Source: an uncultured Burkholderiales bacterium (GTDB taxonomy: Bacteria; Pseudomonadota; Gammaproteobacteria; Burkholderiales; Burkholderiaceae_C). Taken from it: a stretch of 64,000 nucleotides of DNA. The position numbers were made by a program, and so were the translations under genes. The stretch spans positions 1 to 64,000 of the forward strand of contig CADEDE010000001.1 of the NCBI GenBank assembly GCA_902825995.1, read 5' to 3'. Each line of letters begins with the position of its first letter. Within the stretch, counting starts at the first letter, position 1. Shown here in pieces: positions 9,430 through 19,318 of the stretch. The notes below the pieces were generated by a model, which was not told the origin of the DNA, ran no database searches, and worked only from the letters and a program-made list of their open reading frames with translations.

Positions 9430-9449
9430 GCCACTTCAGTCCCCTCGAA

Positions 9450-9479
9450 ACAAGCCCGGCGAGCCGGGCTTGTTTGTCT
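9450..9479. terminator. Bidirectional intrinsic terminator
   Basis: A 10-bp perfect stem, ACAAGCCCGG / CCGGGCTTGT (9450-9459 and 9464-9473) with loop CGAG, is followed by TTGTCTTTC on the + strand and preceded by TCGAAAC, which reads as a T-containing tail on the - strand. It sits between the convergent psiF and LysR stop codons and should end both transcripts. Confidence 0.85.
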
Positions 9480-9480
9480 T

Positions 9481-10392
9481 TCAGGCCAGTGCTTTCCAAT
9501 ACGCCGGATCGCCCCAGCTGTGCTTGAGGAAATCGATCCACAGCCGCACCCGCAGCGGCAGGTGCTTGCGTTGCGGAAATACGGCGTAGATGCCGTTGGG
9601 CGGCGCGGCAAAGTCGTCAAGCAGGCTGACCAGGCGGCCGGCGGCGATATCGTCATCGACCTCCCAGGTGCTGCGCCAGGCGATGCCCAGGCCTTGCACG
9701 CACCAGTCGTGCAGCACCTGGCCGTCGCTGCAATCGAGCCGGCCGTTCGGGCGCAGGCGTGTGACCGCGCCATCGACGCTGAAGGCCCAGCCGCGGGTCT
9801 GGCTGGCATCGGAGCTGAGGGTCAGGCATTCGTGGCGTTGCAGCTCGGCCGGCGATTTGGGCGTGCCGGCCCGCTTGAGGTAGGCCGGCGCGGCCACGCA
9901 CAGGCGCCGGTTATCGGCCAGGCGCACGCTGACCAGGCCCGAATCGGGCATATCACCCACGCGCACGGCGCAGTCGAAGCCTTCGTTGACGATATCCACC
10001 ACGCGGTCCGACAGGTTCAGCGAAATATGCACCTCGGGGTGCTCGGCCAGGTATTTCGGCACCATCGGCGCCACATGCCGGCGCCCGAAGCCGGCCGGCG
10101 CGGTCACACGCAAGTAGCCACTAGCTTTCACACCCCCGGCGCTGACGCTGGCTTCGGCATTCGCCAGGTCAACCAGCAGGCGCTGGCAATCGTCGAGGAA
10201 AGCGCTGCCTTCGTGGGTCAGGGTGATGCGCCGCGTGGTGCGCACCAGGAGCTTCACGCCCAGGCGATTTTCGAGCCCGTCGATGCGTCGGCCGATCACC
10301 GCCGGCGCCACGCCTTCGGCATGGGCCGCAGCCGTCAGGCTGCCCTTGGCCGCAACCGAGACAAAGGACTCGATCTGCTTCAGCTTGTCCAT
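9481..10392 (-). CDS. LysR-family transcriptional regulator
   Basis: Regulator of 303 aa with an N-terminal winged helix-turn-helix (FVSVAAKGSLTAAAHAEGVA, then VIGRRIDGLENRLGVKLLVR). The C-terminal substrate-binding domain resembles CrgA-type regulators (DRVVDIVNEGFDCAVRVGDM). It is transcribed divergently from the haloacid dehalogenase gene across an 83-bp gap, the classic LysR arrangement, so that gene and malate synthase G downstream are its most likely targets. The effector is unknown. Confidence 0.9.
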   Translation of the reverse strand: MDKLKQIESFVSVAAKGSLTAAAHAEGVAPAVIGRRIDGLENRLGVKLLVRTTRRITLTHEGSAFLDDCQRLLVDLANAEASVSAGGVKASGYLRVTAPAGFGRRHVAPMVPKYLAEHPEVHISLNLSDRVVDIVNEGFDCAVRVGDMPDSGLVSVRLADNRRLCVAAPAYLKRAGTPKSPAELQRHECLTLSSDASQTRGWAFSVDGAVTRLRPNGRLDCSDGQVLHDWCVQGLGIAWRSTWEVDDDIAAGRLVSLLDDFAAPPNGIYAVFPQRKHLPLRVRLWIDFLKHSWGDPAYWKALA

Positions 10393-10475
10393 GGCGCTGG
10401 ATTTTGCATCGAAGTCATCAATCCCCGCCGTTTTGGGCGCTTAATGCCGTTCTGCGTAGAGAATAGATTGGGCAG

Positions 10476-11162
10476 ATGCAAAACCAGGCTGGCGCTCCGC
10501 GTGCCGTTTTGTTCGACGCCTACGGCACGCTGTTCGACGTCTATAGCGTCGGCCTGCTCGCCGAGCAGCTCTTTCCCGGCCACGGCGAGCGTCTGGCCGC
10601 CATCTGGCGGGACAAGCAGATCGATTACACGCGCCTGCTGACTCTGAGCGGGCGCTACAAGCCGTTCTGGGAGGTCACGCGCGCGGGCCTGCGCTATGCC
10701 GCTGCGCGCTTGAACCTGGCACTCGACGCTGCCGGCGAAGAGCGCCTGATGAACCAGTACCGCCACCTCAGCGCCTACCCTGAAAGCCGCGAAGTCCTGG
10801 CCGAGTTGAAACGGCGAGGCATCACCGCCGGCATCCTTTCCAACGGCGATCCGGAGATGCTCGGCGCGGCGATCAAGAGCGCGGGCTTCAGCGGCTTGCT
10901 GGCGCATGTGCTCTCCGTCCACGGCGTGCAGCGCTTCAAGACCGATGCCGCGGCCTATGCGCTGGGGCCGCAGGCGCTGAAGCTGCCGGCCGAACAGATC
11001 CTCTTCGTCTCGAGCAACGCCTGGGATGCCATTGGCGCGACCTGGTACGGCTACACCACGCTGTGGGTGAACCGCGCCGGCCTGCCGCTCGAAGAGCTCG
11101 ATACCGCGCCGACGCGCAGCGGCATCAGCCTGCGCGACGTGCTCGACTTTTTTCCTTTCTGA
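10476..11162 (+). CDS. Type II haloacid dehalogenase (HAD superfamily)
   Basis: Predicted L-2-haloacid dehalogenase (228 aa), which converts 2-haloacids such as chloroacetate to 2-hydroxyacids. The nucleophile motif I is [11 protein letters not shown] (residues 11-21), motif II is ILSNGD, a lysine follows in RFKTDAAAY, and the family motif [15 protein letters not shown] is intact. These are the diagnostic positions of the type II dehalogenase subgroup rather than of phosphatases. It lies 14 bp before malate synthase G on the same strand. This suggests that glycolate made from haloacetate is fed, after oxidation, into the glyoxylate reaction. Substrate range is inference. Confidence 0.87.
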   Translation: MQNQAGAPRAVLFDAYGTLFDVYSVGLLAEQLFPGHGERLAAIWRDKQIDYTRLLTLSGRYKPFWEVTRAGLRYAAARLNLALDAAGEERLMNQYRHLSAYPESREVLAELKRRGITAGILSNGDPEMLGAAIKSAGFSGLLAHVLSVHGVQRFKTDAAAYALGPQALKLPAEQILFVSSNAWDAIGATWYGYTTLWVNRAGLPLEELDTAPTRSGISLRDVLDFFPF

Positions 11163-11176
11163 CCGCAGCCCACGCC

Positions 11177-13381
11177 ATGACCACCCGCACCACCGCCCAC
11201 CGCCTGCAAGTCGCGACGCCGCTGCACCGCTTCATCGACGAGCAGGTGCTGCCCGGCACCGGCGTCGAGCCCGCCGCCTTCTGGCGCGGCTTCGACGCCC
11301 TGGTCCACGATCTGGCACCGAAAAACGCCGCGCTGCTCGCCGAGCGCGAGCGCTTGCAGGCTCAACTCGACGCCTGGCACCGCGCCAACCCCGGCCCGAT
11401 CACCCAGCCGCACGCCTACCGCGCCTTCCTCGACAGCATCGGCTACCTGGTGCCGGTGCCGGCCAAGGTGCACGCGACGACGAAGAACGTCGATGCCGAA
11501 CTCGCGCGCCAGGCCGGGCCGCAACTGGTGGTGCCGGTGACCAATGCGCGCTATGCGCTGAATGCCGCGAATGCGCGCTGGGGTTCGCTGTACGACGCGC
11601 TGTATGGCACCGATGCCCTGCCCGAGAGCGGCGGCGCGCACAAGGGCCGCGGCTACAACCCGCTGCGCGGCGCCAAGGTCATCGAATACGCGCGCTACGT
11701 GCTCGACCGCACGGCGCCGCTCCAGCACGGCTCGCACATCGATTCCACCGCCTACCGCGTCGAGGGCGGCGCCCTGCGGGTGAGGCTGAAAGACGGCAGC
11801 CTGAGTGCGCTGGCCAAACCCGCGCAGCTCGTCGGCTACCAGGGCGACGCCGCGGCGCCGTCGTCCGTGCTGCTGGCCCACAACGGCCTGCACCTGGATC
11901 TCCGCATCGACCGCGGCACACCGATCGGCGCCGCCGACCCGGCCGGCGTGGCCGATCTGGTACTCGAAGCCGCGCTCTCGACGATCCTCGACCTCGAGGA
12001 TTCGGTCGCCGTGGTCGATGCCGACGACAAGGTCCAGGCCTATGCCAACTGGCTCGGCATCCTCAAAGGCACGCTGACCGAGCCGGTCACCAAGGACGGC
12101 AAGTCCTTCACCCGCGGCCTCAACCCGGATCGCCGCTATCGCGCGCCGGGCGGCCAGGGCGAAGTCGTGCTGCACGGCCGCTCGCTGCTCTTCGTGCGCA
12201 ATGTCGGGCACCTGATGTGCAATCCGGCGATCCTGTGGGATGGCGGCCGCGAGATCCCTGAAGGCATCCTCGACGCGGTGGTGACGACCGCGATCGCCCT
12301 CCACGACCTGAAGCGCCCGAGCGCGCAGGGCGTCATCCGCAACTCTCGTACCGGCTCGGTCTATATCGTCAAGCCGAAGATGCACGGCCCGGCCGAGGTC
12401 GCATTCGCCAGCCAGCTGTTCGCCCGCGTCGAGGCCCTGCTGGGGTTGCCGAAGAACACCGTCAAGCTCGGCATCATGGACGAGGAGCGCCGCACCAGCG
12501 TCAACCTCAAGGCCTGCATCGCCGCCGCCGATGGCCGCGTGGCCTTCATCAATACCGGCTTCCTCGACCGCACTGGCGACGAGATGCACACCGCGATGCT
12601 TGCCGGGCCGATGCTGCGCAAGGGCGATATGAAGTCCAGCGCCTGGATCCAGGCCTACGAGCGCAGCAATGTGCTGGTCGGGCTGGAATGCGGCCTGCGC
12701 GGCAAGGCGCAGATCGGCAAGGGCATGTGGGCCATGCCCGATCTGATGGCCGCGATGCTGCAACAGAAGATCGCGCACCCGCTGGCCGGCGCCAATACCG
12801 CCTGGGTGCCATCGCCGACCGCGGCCACGCTGCATGCGCTGCACTACCACCAGGTCGATGTCTTCGCCGTGCAAAGGCGGATGGAGAAGATCGACGTCGA
12901 TGCCGAACGCGAGGCCTTGCTCGCGGGCCTGCTGACCGTGCCGGTGGTGAAGACAGCGCAATGGTCGGCGGCCGAAATCCAGCAGGAACTCGACAACAAC
13001 GCCCAGGGCATCCTGGGCTACGTGGTGCGCTGGATCGACCAGGGCGTGGGCTGCTCCAAGGTGCCCGATATCCACGACGTCGGCCTGATGGAAGACCGCG
13101 CCACGCTGCGCATTTCATCGCAGCACATCGCCAACTGGCTGCACCACGGCGTCACCACCGAAGCCCAGGTGCGCGCCACCTTCGAGCGCATGGCTGCGGT
13201 GGTCGATGGCCAGAATGCCGGCGACCCGCTGTACCAGCCGATGGCCGGGCGTTTCGCTGCGTCAGCCGCGTACCGGGCGGCCTGCGATCTGGTCTTCAAG
13301 GGCAAGGAACAGCCGAGCGGCTATACCGAGCCGCTGCTCCACGCCTGGCGCTTGAAGGTCAAATCGTCGAACGCGGCGTAA
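11177..13381 (+). CDS. glcB: Malate synthase G
   Basis: Condenses glyoxylate with acetyl-CoA to give malate. The 734-aa length is typical for isoform G (about 720-730 aa). Recognisable blocks are [33 protein letters not shown] (acid ligand region), [31 protein letters not shown] and [20 protein letters not shown]. The frame is open upstream within the dehalogenase gene; the ATG at 11177 follows that stop by 14 nt. No glycolate oxidase genes are in the window. The 3' end overlaps the convergent zinc-finger gene by 23 bp, so the two transcripts are complementary at their ends. Confidence 0.97.
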   Translation: MTTRTTAHRLQVATPLHRFIDEQVLPGTGVEPAAFWRGFDALVHDLAPKNAALLAERERLQAQLDAWHRANPGPITQPHAYRAFLDSIGYLVPVPAKVHATTKNVDAELARQAGPQLVVPVTNARYALNAANARWGSLYDALYGTDALPESGGAHKGRGYNPLRGAKVIEYARYVLDRTAPLQHGSHIDSTAYRVEGGALRVRLKDGSLSALAKPAQLVGYQGDAAAPSSVLLAHNGLHLDLRIDRGTPIGAADPAGVADLVLEAALSTILDLEDSVAVVDADDKVQAYANWLGILKGTLTEPVTKDGKSFTRGLNPDRRYRAPGGQGEVVLHGRSLLFVRNVGHLMCNPAILWDGGREIPEGILDAVVTTAIALHDLKRPSAQGVIRNSRTGSVYIVKPKMHGPAEVAFASQLFARVEALLGLPKNTVKLGIMDEERRTSVNLKACIAAADGRVAFINTGFLDRTGDEMHTAMLAGPMLRKGDMKSSAWIQAYERSNVLVGLECGLRGKAQIGKGMWAMPDLMAAMLQQKIAHPLAGANTAWVPSPTAATLHALHYHQVDVFAVQRRMEKIDVDAEREALLAGLLTVPVVKTAQWSAAEIQQELDNNAQGILGYVVRWIDQGVGCSKVPDIHDVGLMEDRATLRISSQHIANWLHHGVTTEAQVRATFERMAAVVDGQNAGDPLYQPMAGRFAASAAYRAACDLVFKGKEQPSGYTEPLLHAWRLKVKSSNAA

Positions 13382-13751
13382 GTTCGCCGCTCTTGCGCTC
13401 GCGCGCCGCCTCGCAAGCGACGCAGCGCAGCGCCCAGGGCTCGAGCTTCAAGCGGTCGAAGGCGATCGCCTCGCCGCAGTCGATGCACAGGCCGAACTTC
13501 GCATCGTGCACGCGCGCCAGGGCGTCGCTCACGGCGCCCAGCTCTTCAAGATCGTGGTCGGCGCGCGCGAGGTCGATCTCGCGGTCCGCGTCGCGCTGCG
13601 GCGCATCGTCGCCGTCTTGCTGCAAGACTTCGCTCGCGCGCTCGCTGCGGCTGGCGCCGTGCAGGGCCACGCGGCGATCGAGTTCATGCTGGCGCATTTG
13701 CAGCAACTGTTGCAACAGCGCGCGCTGGCCGGGGCTGAGGAAATAGGACAT
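13359..13751 (-). CDS. DksA/TraR-type C4 zinc-finger protein
   Basis: Protein of 130 aa with an N-terminal coiled coil (about residues 8-80, rich in Arg/Glu/Asp) and a C-terminal C4 zinc finger (CIDCGEAI ... CVACEAARE, about residues 89-116). The domain order is that of DksA, which binds the RNA polymerase secondary channel and tunes initiation. At 130 aa it is shorter than canonical DksA (about 150 aa), and the coiled-coil tip residues cannot be judged with confidence, so a DksA paralogue is the safest call. The start at 13751 (MSYFLSPGQ) was chosen because the upstream extension is antisense spacer. Its 3' end overlaps glcB by 23 bp. Confidence 0.85.
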   Translation of the reverse strand: MSYFLSPGQRALLQQLLQMRQHELDRRVALHGASRSERASEVLQQDGDDAPQRDADREIDLARADHDLEELGAVSDALARVHDAKFGLCIDCGEAIAFDRLKLEPWALRCVACEAARERKSGELTPRSTI

Positions 13752-13896
13752 GGCAAATCTCTGGCGGTCATTCGTAGGCCATCCTGGCCCACGAAACTCG
13801 CGCCAGGCTTGACCACGATCAAAGTTCTGACGGCTGCCAGCCTGCAACACATCCACCCGTGCCTGCCTAGAATGGCCGGTTCTCGACGCCGCTGCC

Positions 13897-15132
13897 GTGT
13901 CCCCGCCCTTGCCCCCCACCACTTGTGACGTGCTCGTTGTCGGCGCCGGCCCGGCCGGCAGCGCCTGCGCGCAGCAACTCGCGCGCGCGAGCTTCAAGGT
14001 GGTGCTGGCCGACCAGTCCGAATTCCCGCGCGACAAGGTCTGCGGCGATGGCCTGATCCCCGACGCGCACACCGCCTTCGGCCGCCTCGGGGTTTATCAG
14101 GAGGTCATGCGCGCCGCGCAGCATGCTTCGCATGTCGCCTGCATCGCGCCACGCGGCGGTCGCATCGATGTGCCGGGCCGCGTCGCGGTGCTGCCGCGCG
14201 CCGAACTGGACGACATCCTGCGCCGCTCGGCGCTGGCGGCCGGCGCCCAGTGGCTGGCCCCGGCGCGCTTCGAGGCGCCGCTCTTCGACGGCCAGCGCGT
14301 CTATGGCGCGCGCCTGAAATGCGGCGACGAATTGCGCGACGTGCATGCGAACTGGGTGGTGCTGGCCACCGGCGCGGTGCCGCAGGCGCTGATCGCGGCC
14401 GAGATGTGCGAGCGCCGCACCCCCAGCGGCGTGGCCTTGCGCGGCTATGTGCGCAATGCGGCCATGGTCGGACGCATCACCGCGCTCGAAGTCCTGTGGC
14501 ACAAGCAATTGTCCAAGGGCTATGGCTGGATCTTTCCCTGCCCCAACGGCGTTTTCAATATCGGCGTCGGCCTGGCGCACAGCCACGCCGCGGGCAAGGA
14601 TGGCCGCGAGGTGATGGCCGAAGCCAACCTGCGCCGGATGTTCGACAACTTCTGCGCGGTCTATGCGCCGGCATCCGAATTGATCCGCACCGGCGAGCGC
14701 ATCGGCCCGCTCAAGGGCGCGCCGTTGCGCTGCTCGCTCGAAGGCGCGCGCTATTCGCGACCCGGCCTCTTGGTCACCGGCGAAGCCGCCGGGGCCACCT
14801 ATGCCTTCACCGGCGAGGGCATCGGCAAGGCGCTGGAGACCGGCATCCTGGCCGCCGAAACCATCGCCGAGGGCCGCGATACCCTGCACACCGACGGCCA
14901 GGTCCGCGCGCGCTACGAGGCCGCGCTGCTGGCCCTGAAGCCGCGCTTCGATCTGTACGAGCGCGCCAACAGCGTCAACGACCACCCCTGGCTGGCCGAC
15001 CTGCTGATCTGGCGCGCGCGCAAGAGCCCGCGCATCCTGCGCCGCATGAGCGCGGTGCTCGAAGAACAGGGCAACCCGGGCAACCTGGTCTCGCTGCGCG
15101 GCATCGTGCGCCTCTTCGTCCCCTTGCCGTAG
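13897..15132 (+). CDS. FAD-dependent oxidoreductase, geranylgeranyl reductase family
   Basis: Flavoprotein of 411 aa with the N-terminal FAD dinucleotide-binding motif DVLVVGAGPAGSACAQQLA (residues 11-29), the family motif DKVCGDGL (residues 47-54), and a later FAD-contact region VTGEAAGATYAFTGEGIGKA. The family includes geranylgeranyl reductases and other enzymes that saturate or oxidise hydrophobic chains; the substrate here is unknown. It starts with GTG and is divergent from the zinc-finger gene. The glutamine amidotransferase gene follows after 15 bp, so the two are probably cotranscribed. Confidence 0.85.
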   Translation: MSPPLPPTTCDVLVVGAGPAGSACAQQLARASFKVVLADQSEFPRDKVCGDGLIPDAHTAFGRLGVYQEVMRAAQHASHVACIAPRGGRIDVPGRVAVLPRAELDDILRRSALAAGAQWLAPARFEAPLFDGQRVYGARLKCGDELRDVHANWVVLATGAVPQALIAAEMCERRTPSGVALRGYVRNAAMVGRITALEVLWHKQLSKGYGWIFPCPNGVFNIGVGLAHSHAAGKDGREVMAEANLRRMFDNFCAVYAPASELIRTGERIGPLKGAPLRCSLEGARYSRPGLLVTGEAAGATYAFTGEGIGKALETGILAAETIAEGRDTLHTDGQVRARYEAALLALKPRFDLYERANSVNDHPWLADLLIWRARKSPRILRRMSAVLEEQGNPGNLVSLRGIVRLFVPLP

Positions 15133-15147
15133 CGGCGGTACAGGGCG

Positions 15148-15906
15148 ATGTGCCAGCTCCTCGGCATGAATGCCAATACGCCGACTGACGTGTGCTTCAG
15201 CTTTGCCGGCCTGGCCCAGCGCGCCAGCGAACACAAGGACGGTTTCGGCATCGCCTTCTTCGAAGACCGCGGCCTGCGCTATTTCGTCGACCACCACAGC
15301 GCGCGCATCTCGCCGGTGGCCGAGCTGGTCAGGCGCTACCCGATCAAGAGCGACAACGTCATCGCCCATATCCGCAAGGCCACGCAAGGCCGGGTGGCGC
15401 TCGAGAATACCCACCCCTTCGTGCGCGAACTCTGGGGCCGCTACTGGGTCTTCGCCCACAACGGCGACCTGAAGCATTTCCAGCCGCGCCTGCACGCGGC
15501 CTTTCGCCCGGTCGGCGATACCGACAGCGAGCGCGCCTTCTGCTGGTTGATGCAGGAGATGGCCAAGGCCCACGCCAGCGTGCCGACGGTCGCCGAGCTG
15601 ACCCACACCCTGCGCGAGCTGGTGCCCGCGATCGCCGCGCACGGCAACTTCAACCTGTTGCTGTCCAACGGCCAGGCGCTGTGGGCGCATTGCAGCACTG
15701 CGCTGGCCTGGGTCGAACGCGCGCACCCGTTCTGCGCCGCCACCCTGGCCGACGATGACATCAGCATCGATCTGGCCGCGGCCACCACGCCGCAAGACCG
15801 CGTGGCCGTCGTCGCCACCGAGCCGATGACGCGCGACGAGGCCTGGGCCCGCTTCGCGCCGGGTGAATTGCGCGTCTTCGTCGATGGGCGCGCAAGCGCC
15901 TGTTGA
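15148..15906 (+). CDS. Class II glutamine amidotransferase (YafJ-like)
   Basis: Ntn-hydrolase-type glutaminase domain protein of 252 aa. The catalytic residue is Cys2 (MCQLLGMN), exposed after Met removal. Supporting motifs are KDGFGIAFFED, the HIRKAT oxyanion region and FAHNGDL, as in stand-alone GATase II proteins such as E. coli YafJ. There is no fused synthase domain, so the ammonia acceptor, if any, is unknown. It lies 15 bp after the flavoprotein gene and about 90 bp before the carboxypeptidase gene. Confidence 0.88.
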   Translation: MCQLLGMNANTPTDVCFSFAGLAQRASEHKDGFGIAFFEDRGLRYFVDHHSARISPVAELVRRYPIKSDNVIAHIRKATQGRVALENTHPFVRELWGRYWVFAHNGDLKHFQPRLHAAFRPVGDTDSERAFCWLMQEMAKAHASVPTVAELTHTLRELVPAIAAHGNFNLLLSNGQALWAHCSTALAWVERAHPFCAATLADDDISIDLAAATTPQDRVAVVATEPMTRDEAWARFAPGELRVFVDGRASAC

Positions 15907-15995
15907 CGACGAAAAGGGCACCGCAAACGCGCCAAGGCGCCGCCCCCCCGATTGCCCGGATAGCGCCCGCGCCGCACCTCGGCACAATCGGACAC

Positions 15996-17705
15996 ATGGC
16001 CGAACTCCGCGAACTGCCCGTCCCCCGTTTCGACACCTTCTACCGCCATGGCGAGCTGACGCGCCTGCTGTTCGATTACGCCGATGCGCTGCCCACGTTG
16101 ATCAGCGTGCGCTCGCTGGGCAAGAGCTTCGAGGGCCGCGAAATCTGGGTGGTGGCCGTCACCAACAGCGCCACCGGCGCCGATACCGACAAGCCGGCCT
16201 TCTGGGTCGATGGCAATATCCACGCCGCCGAGCTCAGCGCCAGCACCGCCTGCCTGTACTACCTGCACCAATTGGCCAGCGGCTACGGCATCGATATGGA
16301 GATCACGCAGCTGCTCGATACGCGCTGCGTCTATCTGTGCTCGCGCCTGAACCCCGACGGCGCCGAGCTGGCCCTGGCCGATCGGCCGCGGCATATCCGC
16401 TCATCGACGCGCCGCTACCCGTTCGACGAAGAAGCCGTCGAGGGCCTGACGATCGAAGATATCGATGGCGACGGGCGCATGCTCTCAATGCGCATCCGCG
16501 ACCCGCACGGCGGCTACAAAGTTCACCCCACCGAGCCGCGCCTGATGGTCGCGCGCGAGCCGGGCGAATTCGGCGGCAGCTATTACCGCCTGCTGCCCGA
16601 AGGCACGCTGACCAACTGGGATGGCCTCACCGTCAAGGTCAACAAGGACCGCGAGGGCCTGGATCTGAACCGCAATTTCCCGACCCATTGGCGGCAGGAG
16701 TTCGAGCAGGCCGGCGCCGGCCCCTACCCGACCAGCGAGCCCGAGGTGCGGGCGATGGTCGAGTTCGTCACCGGCCACCCGAATATCGGCGCTGCGGTGA
16801 GCTTCCATACCCACAGCGGCGTGATCCTGCGCCCGATGGGCACGCAGAGCGACGACGATATGGTCCCGGAGGATCTGTGGACCTTCAAGCGCTTCTCGGA
16901 GATCGGCGAAAAGTTGAGCGGCTACCCGGCCATCAGCATCTTTCACGAATTCAAATACCACCCCAAGGAAATCATCACCGGCACGCAGGACTGGATCTAT
17001 GAGCACCTCGGCGCGCTGTTCTGGACCGTCGAGCTGTGGGCGCCGAACAAGGAAGCCGGGATCACCGATTACGACTGGATCCACTGGTACCGCGACCATC
17101 CGGTCGAAGACGACCTGAAGCTCCTGAAATGGAGCGACGAGCAATGCGCCGGCCAGGCCTATGTGGCCTGGCAGCCCTTCATGCACCCGCAGCTCGGCCC
17201 GGTGGAGATCGGCGGCTGGGACAAGATGAATTTCTGGCGCAACCCGCCACCGCATTTGCGCGAGCGCGAGGCCGCGCGCTTCCCGGCCTGGCTGACGCAG
17301 ATCGCCCTCTCGCTGCCCAAGCTGGAGATGCTGCGCACCGAAGTCCGCGCGCTCGGCCCCGATACCTGGCGCATCCGCTTCGCGGTCGCCAACAGCGGCT
17401 GGCTGCCGGCCTATATCACCCAGCGCGCGCTCGATCGCAAGACCGTGCGCGGCGTGATGTTCGAAATCCACCTGCCCGAAAGCCCCGAGGTCTCACTGGT
17501 CAACGGCAAGCACCGCGTCGAAGGCCCGCAGCTCGAAGGCCACGCCCCCAAGACCAGCCAACTCGCCTTCCTGCCCAACCGCGATATCACCGCCGACCGC
17601 GCCTTCGCCGAGTGGGTCGTGCGCGCGCCCAAGGGCACGCGCGTGGGCCTGAGCGCACAGGCCGACCGGGCCGGCGCGGTGCATGGCGAAGTGACGCTGG
17701 ATTGA
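15996..17705 (+). CDS. M14-family zinc carboxypeptidase
   Basis: Metallopeptidase of 569 aa. The first zinc-ligand motif is H-x-x-E in DGNIHAAELSAS, and the third ligand is the His in SFHTHSGVIL. The likely catalytic Glu is in FWTVELWAPNKEAG, the expected M14 order. The C-terminal 170 residues form an extra beta-rich domain. No signal peptide is visible at the chosen ATG, which suggests a cytosolic enzyme acting on peptides or amino-acid conjugates. The ORF remains open 31 codons upstream, overlapping the amidotransferase stop, but the family start MAELRELPVPRFD fits the internal ATG. Confidence 0.87.
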   Translation: MAELRELPVPRFDTFYRHGELTRLLFDYADALPTLISVRSLGKSFEGREIWVVAVTNSATGADTDKPAFWVDGNIHAAELSASTACLYYLHQLASGYGIDMEITQLLDTRCVYLCSRLNPDGAELALADRPRHIRSSTRRYPFDEEAVEGLTIEDIDGDGRMLSMRIRDPHGGYKVHPTEPRLMVAREPGEFGGSYYRLLPEGTLTNWDGLTVKVNKDREGLDLNRNFPTHWRQEFEQAGAGPYPTSEPEVRAMVEFVTGHPNIGAAVSFHTHSGVILRPMGTQSDDDMVPEDLWTFKRFSEIGEKLSGYPAISIFHEFKYHPKEIITGTQDWIYEHLGALFWTVELWAPNKEAGITDYDWIHWYRDHPVEDDLKLLKWSDEQCAGQAYVAWQPFMHPQLGPVEIGGWDKMNFWRNPPPHLREREAARFPAWLTQIALSLPKLEMLRTEVRALGPDTWRIRFAVANSGWLPAYITQRALDRKTVRGVMFEIHLPESPEVSLVNGKHRVEGPQLEGHAPKTSQLAFLPNRDITADRAFAEWVVRAPKGTRVGLSAQADRAGAVHGEVTLD

Positions 17706-17720
17706 GCACGCGTTGGACCG

Positions 17721-18398
17721 CTAAGGGACAGTGACTTGCAAGCGCTGCATGTCATCTCCTGCGCTCAGGGTCTGCAGGCGGACCAGGTCGGCGGGCCGGT
17801 CCACGTCCCAGAGGCGCTCCATTTCCCGCCAGCGCAAACCGGCTGCCCGCGCGCGAGCGCGCGTGACGGACATCACTTCGGGGGTGCTCCAGGGCATGGC
17901 GCTGAACAGCGCCGGTTGTGGCCGGCGCAGCCCCACCAGCACGTAGCCGCCATCGTCGGCTGGATAGAACACGGCGTCGTCCCCATCGACGAGCGCGCGG
18001 GCTGCGGCATGCAGGTGGGCCGGGCGCAGCGCCGGGCAATCGGTGCCGATGAGCAGCACGGGCCCGTCCAAGCAATGCAGGCGAAACGCGGTGTGCATGC
18101 GCTGGCCCAGATCGCCGCTGGATTGAACCAGGCAGCGCACACCGGTGGTCCGGCGCAGGGCTCTGAAGAAACCATGGTCGGCTCGCGGCGCGCACCACAG
18201 CGTGACCGGCCCGAGCTGCGCTTCCAGCGCGCAGCGCAGCGCGCCGCGCGTCAGCGCGCGCTGCAGGCGCGCCGCGCCGCGCGCGCCGAGCGCCGGGATC
18301 AGGCGCGTCTTGACCAGGCCGGCGATCGGGGCCTTGGCCAGTACCGCGATCTGCACGCCGCGCAGCGCGTTGTCAGGGTTGTCTGGGGCGGTAGCCAT
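17721..18398 (-). CDS. TIGR04282-type glycosyltransferase (arsenosugar biosynthesis / rSAM-associated transferase 1)
   Basis: Cytosolic nucleotide-sugar transferase-like protein (DUF2064), 225 aa. It has the family start IAVLAKAPIAGLVKTRLIPA, then LLIGTDCPAL and FYPADDGGYVLVGLRR, a GT-A-like core with the D-x-D equivalent in the DGGY region. This family is found paired with TIGR04283 proteins next to radical-SAM or arsenosugar genes. The ATG at 18398 overlaps the upstream partner by 26 bp; an ATG 16 codons earlier is possible. The gene is convergent with the carboxypeptidase gene. No radical-SAM gene is nearby, so the biological product is unclear. Confidence 0.85.
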   Translation of the reverse strand: MATAPDNPDNALRGVQIAVLAKAPIAGLVKTRLIPALGARGAARLQRALTRGALRCALEAQLGPVTLWCAPRADHGFFRALRRTTGVRCLVQSSGDLGQRMHTAFRLHCLDGPVLLIGTDCPALRPAHLHAAARALVDGDDAVFYPADDGGYVLVGLRRPQPALFSAMPWSTPEVMSVTRARARAAGLRWREMERLWDVDRPADLVRLQTLSAGDDMQRLQVTVP

Positions 18399-19068
18399 AG
18401 CGAAGGGCCAGTTGCGCCGGATTGGCGCCGAAGAAGTAGGCGGCACGCAGGCGCCACATCAGCAGGATCGTGCGCCACACCCCGTGCCGCTGCCAGCGGC
18501 GCGCGGAGGTCGTGACGCGCGCGCGCAGGCAGGCCGGCGGGCCGAGCGCTTTCAGTCGGCGCGACAGCGCGATGTCCTCCATCAGGGGGATGTCGGGGAA
18601 GCCGCCGACCTGGGTGAACCGGTCCTGGCGCACGAATATCGCCTGGTCGCCGGTGGCGATCCCGGTCCATCGCGAGCGCCGGTTCATCATCGCGCCGACG
18701 CATCGCAGCAGGGGCCGATCGCTGGCGAAGCGCAAGTCGAAGCGCCCCCAGGCCGCAGGCCCCAGGGTGGCGCGACGCACCAGCGCGTCGGCGTTTTCGG
18801 GCAGGCGCGTATCGGCGTGCAGGAACAGCAACACCTCGGCCGGGCAGGCCGCCGCGCCCGCATTCATTTGCGCCGCCCGCCCGCGCGGCGCGAGCAGGGC
18901 CAGATCGGCGTGCCCGCGGGCGATCGCCAGCGTGTCGTCCACGCTGCCGCCATCGACCACGACCACGCGCGCGCCGCGCCGCCGAAAGGGCTGGAGGTTT
19001 TGCAGGCACTCGACCAGGGTCTGGGCTTCATCGAGCACCGGGACGACGATGCACAGGGCCGGTTTCAT
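18373..19068 (-). CDS. TIGR04283-type family 2 glycosyltransferase (arsenosugar biosynthesis / rSAM-associated transferase 2)
   Basis: GT2-fold glycosyltransferase of 231 aa. It has the nucleotide-sugar binding start CIVVPVLDEAQTL, VVVVDGGSVDDT, the metal-binding region LLFLHADTRLP and the acceptor-site motif LMEDIALSRRL. It overlaps the partner transferase downstream by 26 bp, so the two are a coupled pair. The pair is divergent from an MTA-phosphorylase-family gene across 250 bp. The same three families occur together in arsenosugar operons, although the methyltransferase ArsM and radical-SAM ArsS are not in this window. Confidence 0.87.
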   Translation of the reverse strand: MKPALCIVVPVLDEAQTLVECLQNLQPFRRRGARVVVVDGGSVDDTLAIARGHADLALLAPRGRAAQMNAGAAACPAEVLLFLHADTRLPENADALVRRATLGPAAWGRFDLRFASDRPLLRCVGAMMNRRSRWTGIATGDQAIFVRQDRFTQVGGFPDIPLMEDIALSRRLKALGPPACLRARVTTSARRWQRHGVWRTILLMWRLRAAYFFGANPAQLALRYGYRPRQP

Positions 19069-19318
19069 CAGAGTACCTTCGTGCTGCGCACTCCGGAATT
19101 CGCCCTTGGGGCGGCCCGGCGGTTTCATGCCCGGACCCGAAGGCGGTTGTGGTTCATGGTGGCTGTGTACCGCATGCGGGCGTGAGTGGCAATTTGCCAT
19201 CCATGTTGCAATAGACGCAGGCAGGGCCCGTTTCTTACAAAATCGTGGCCGGCCCTCGAGGCTGTAAGGAACGCCCGGCCGGTCCGTCCCGGTACGGCTT
19301 GACGAATCGGAGCAAGGC

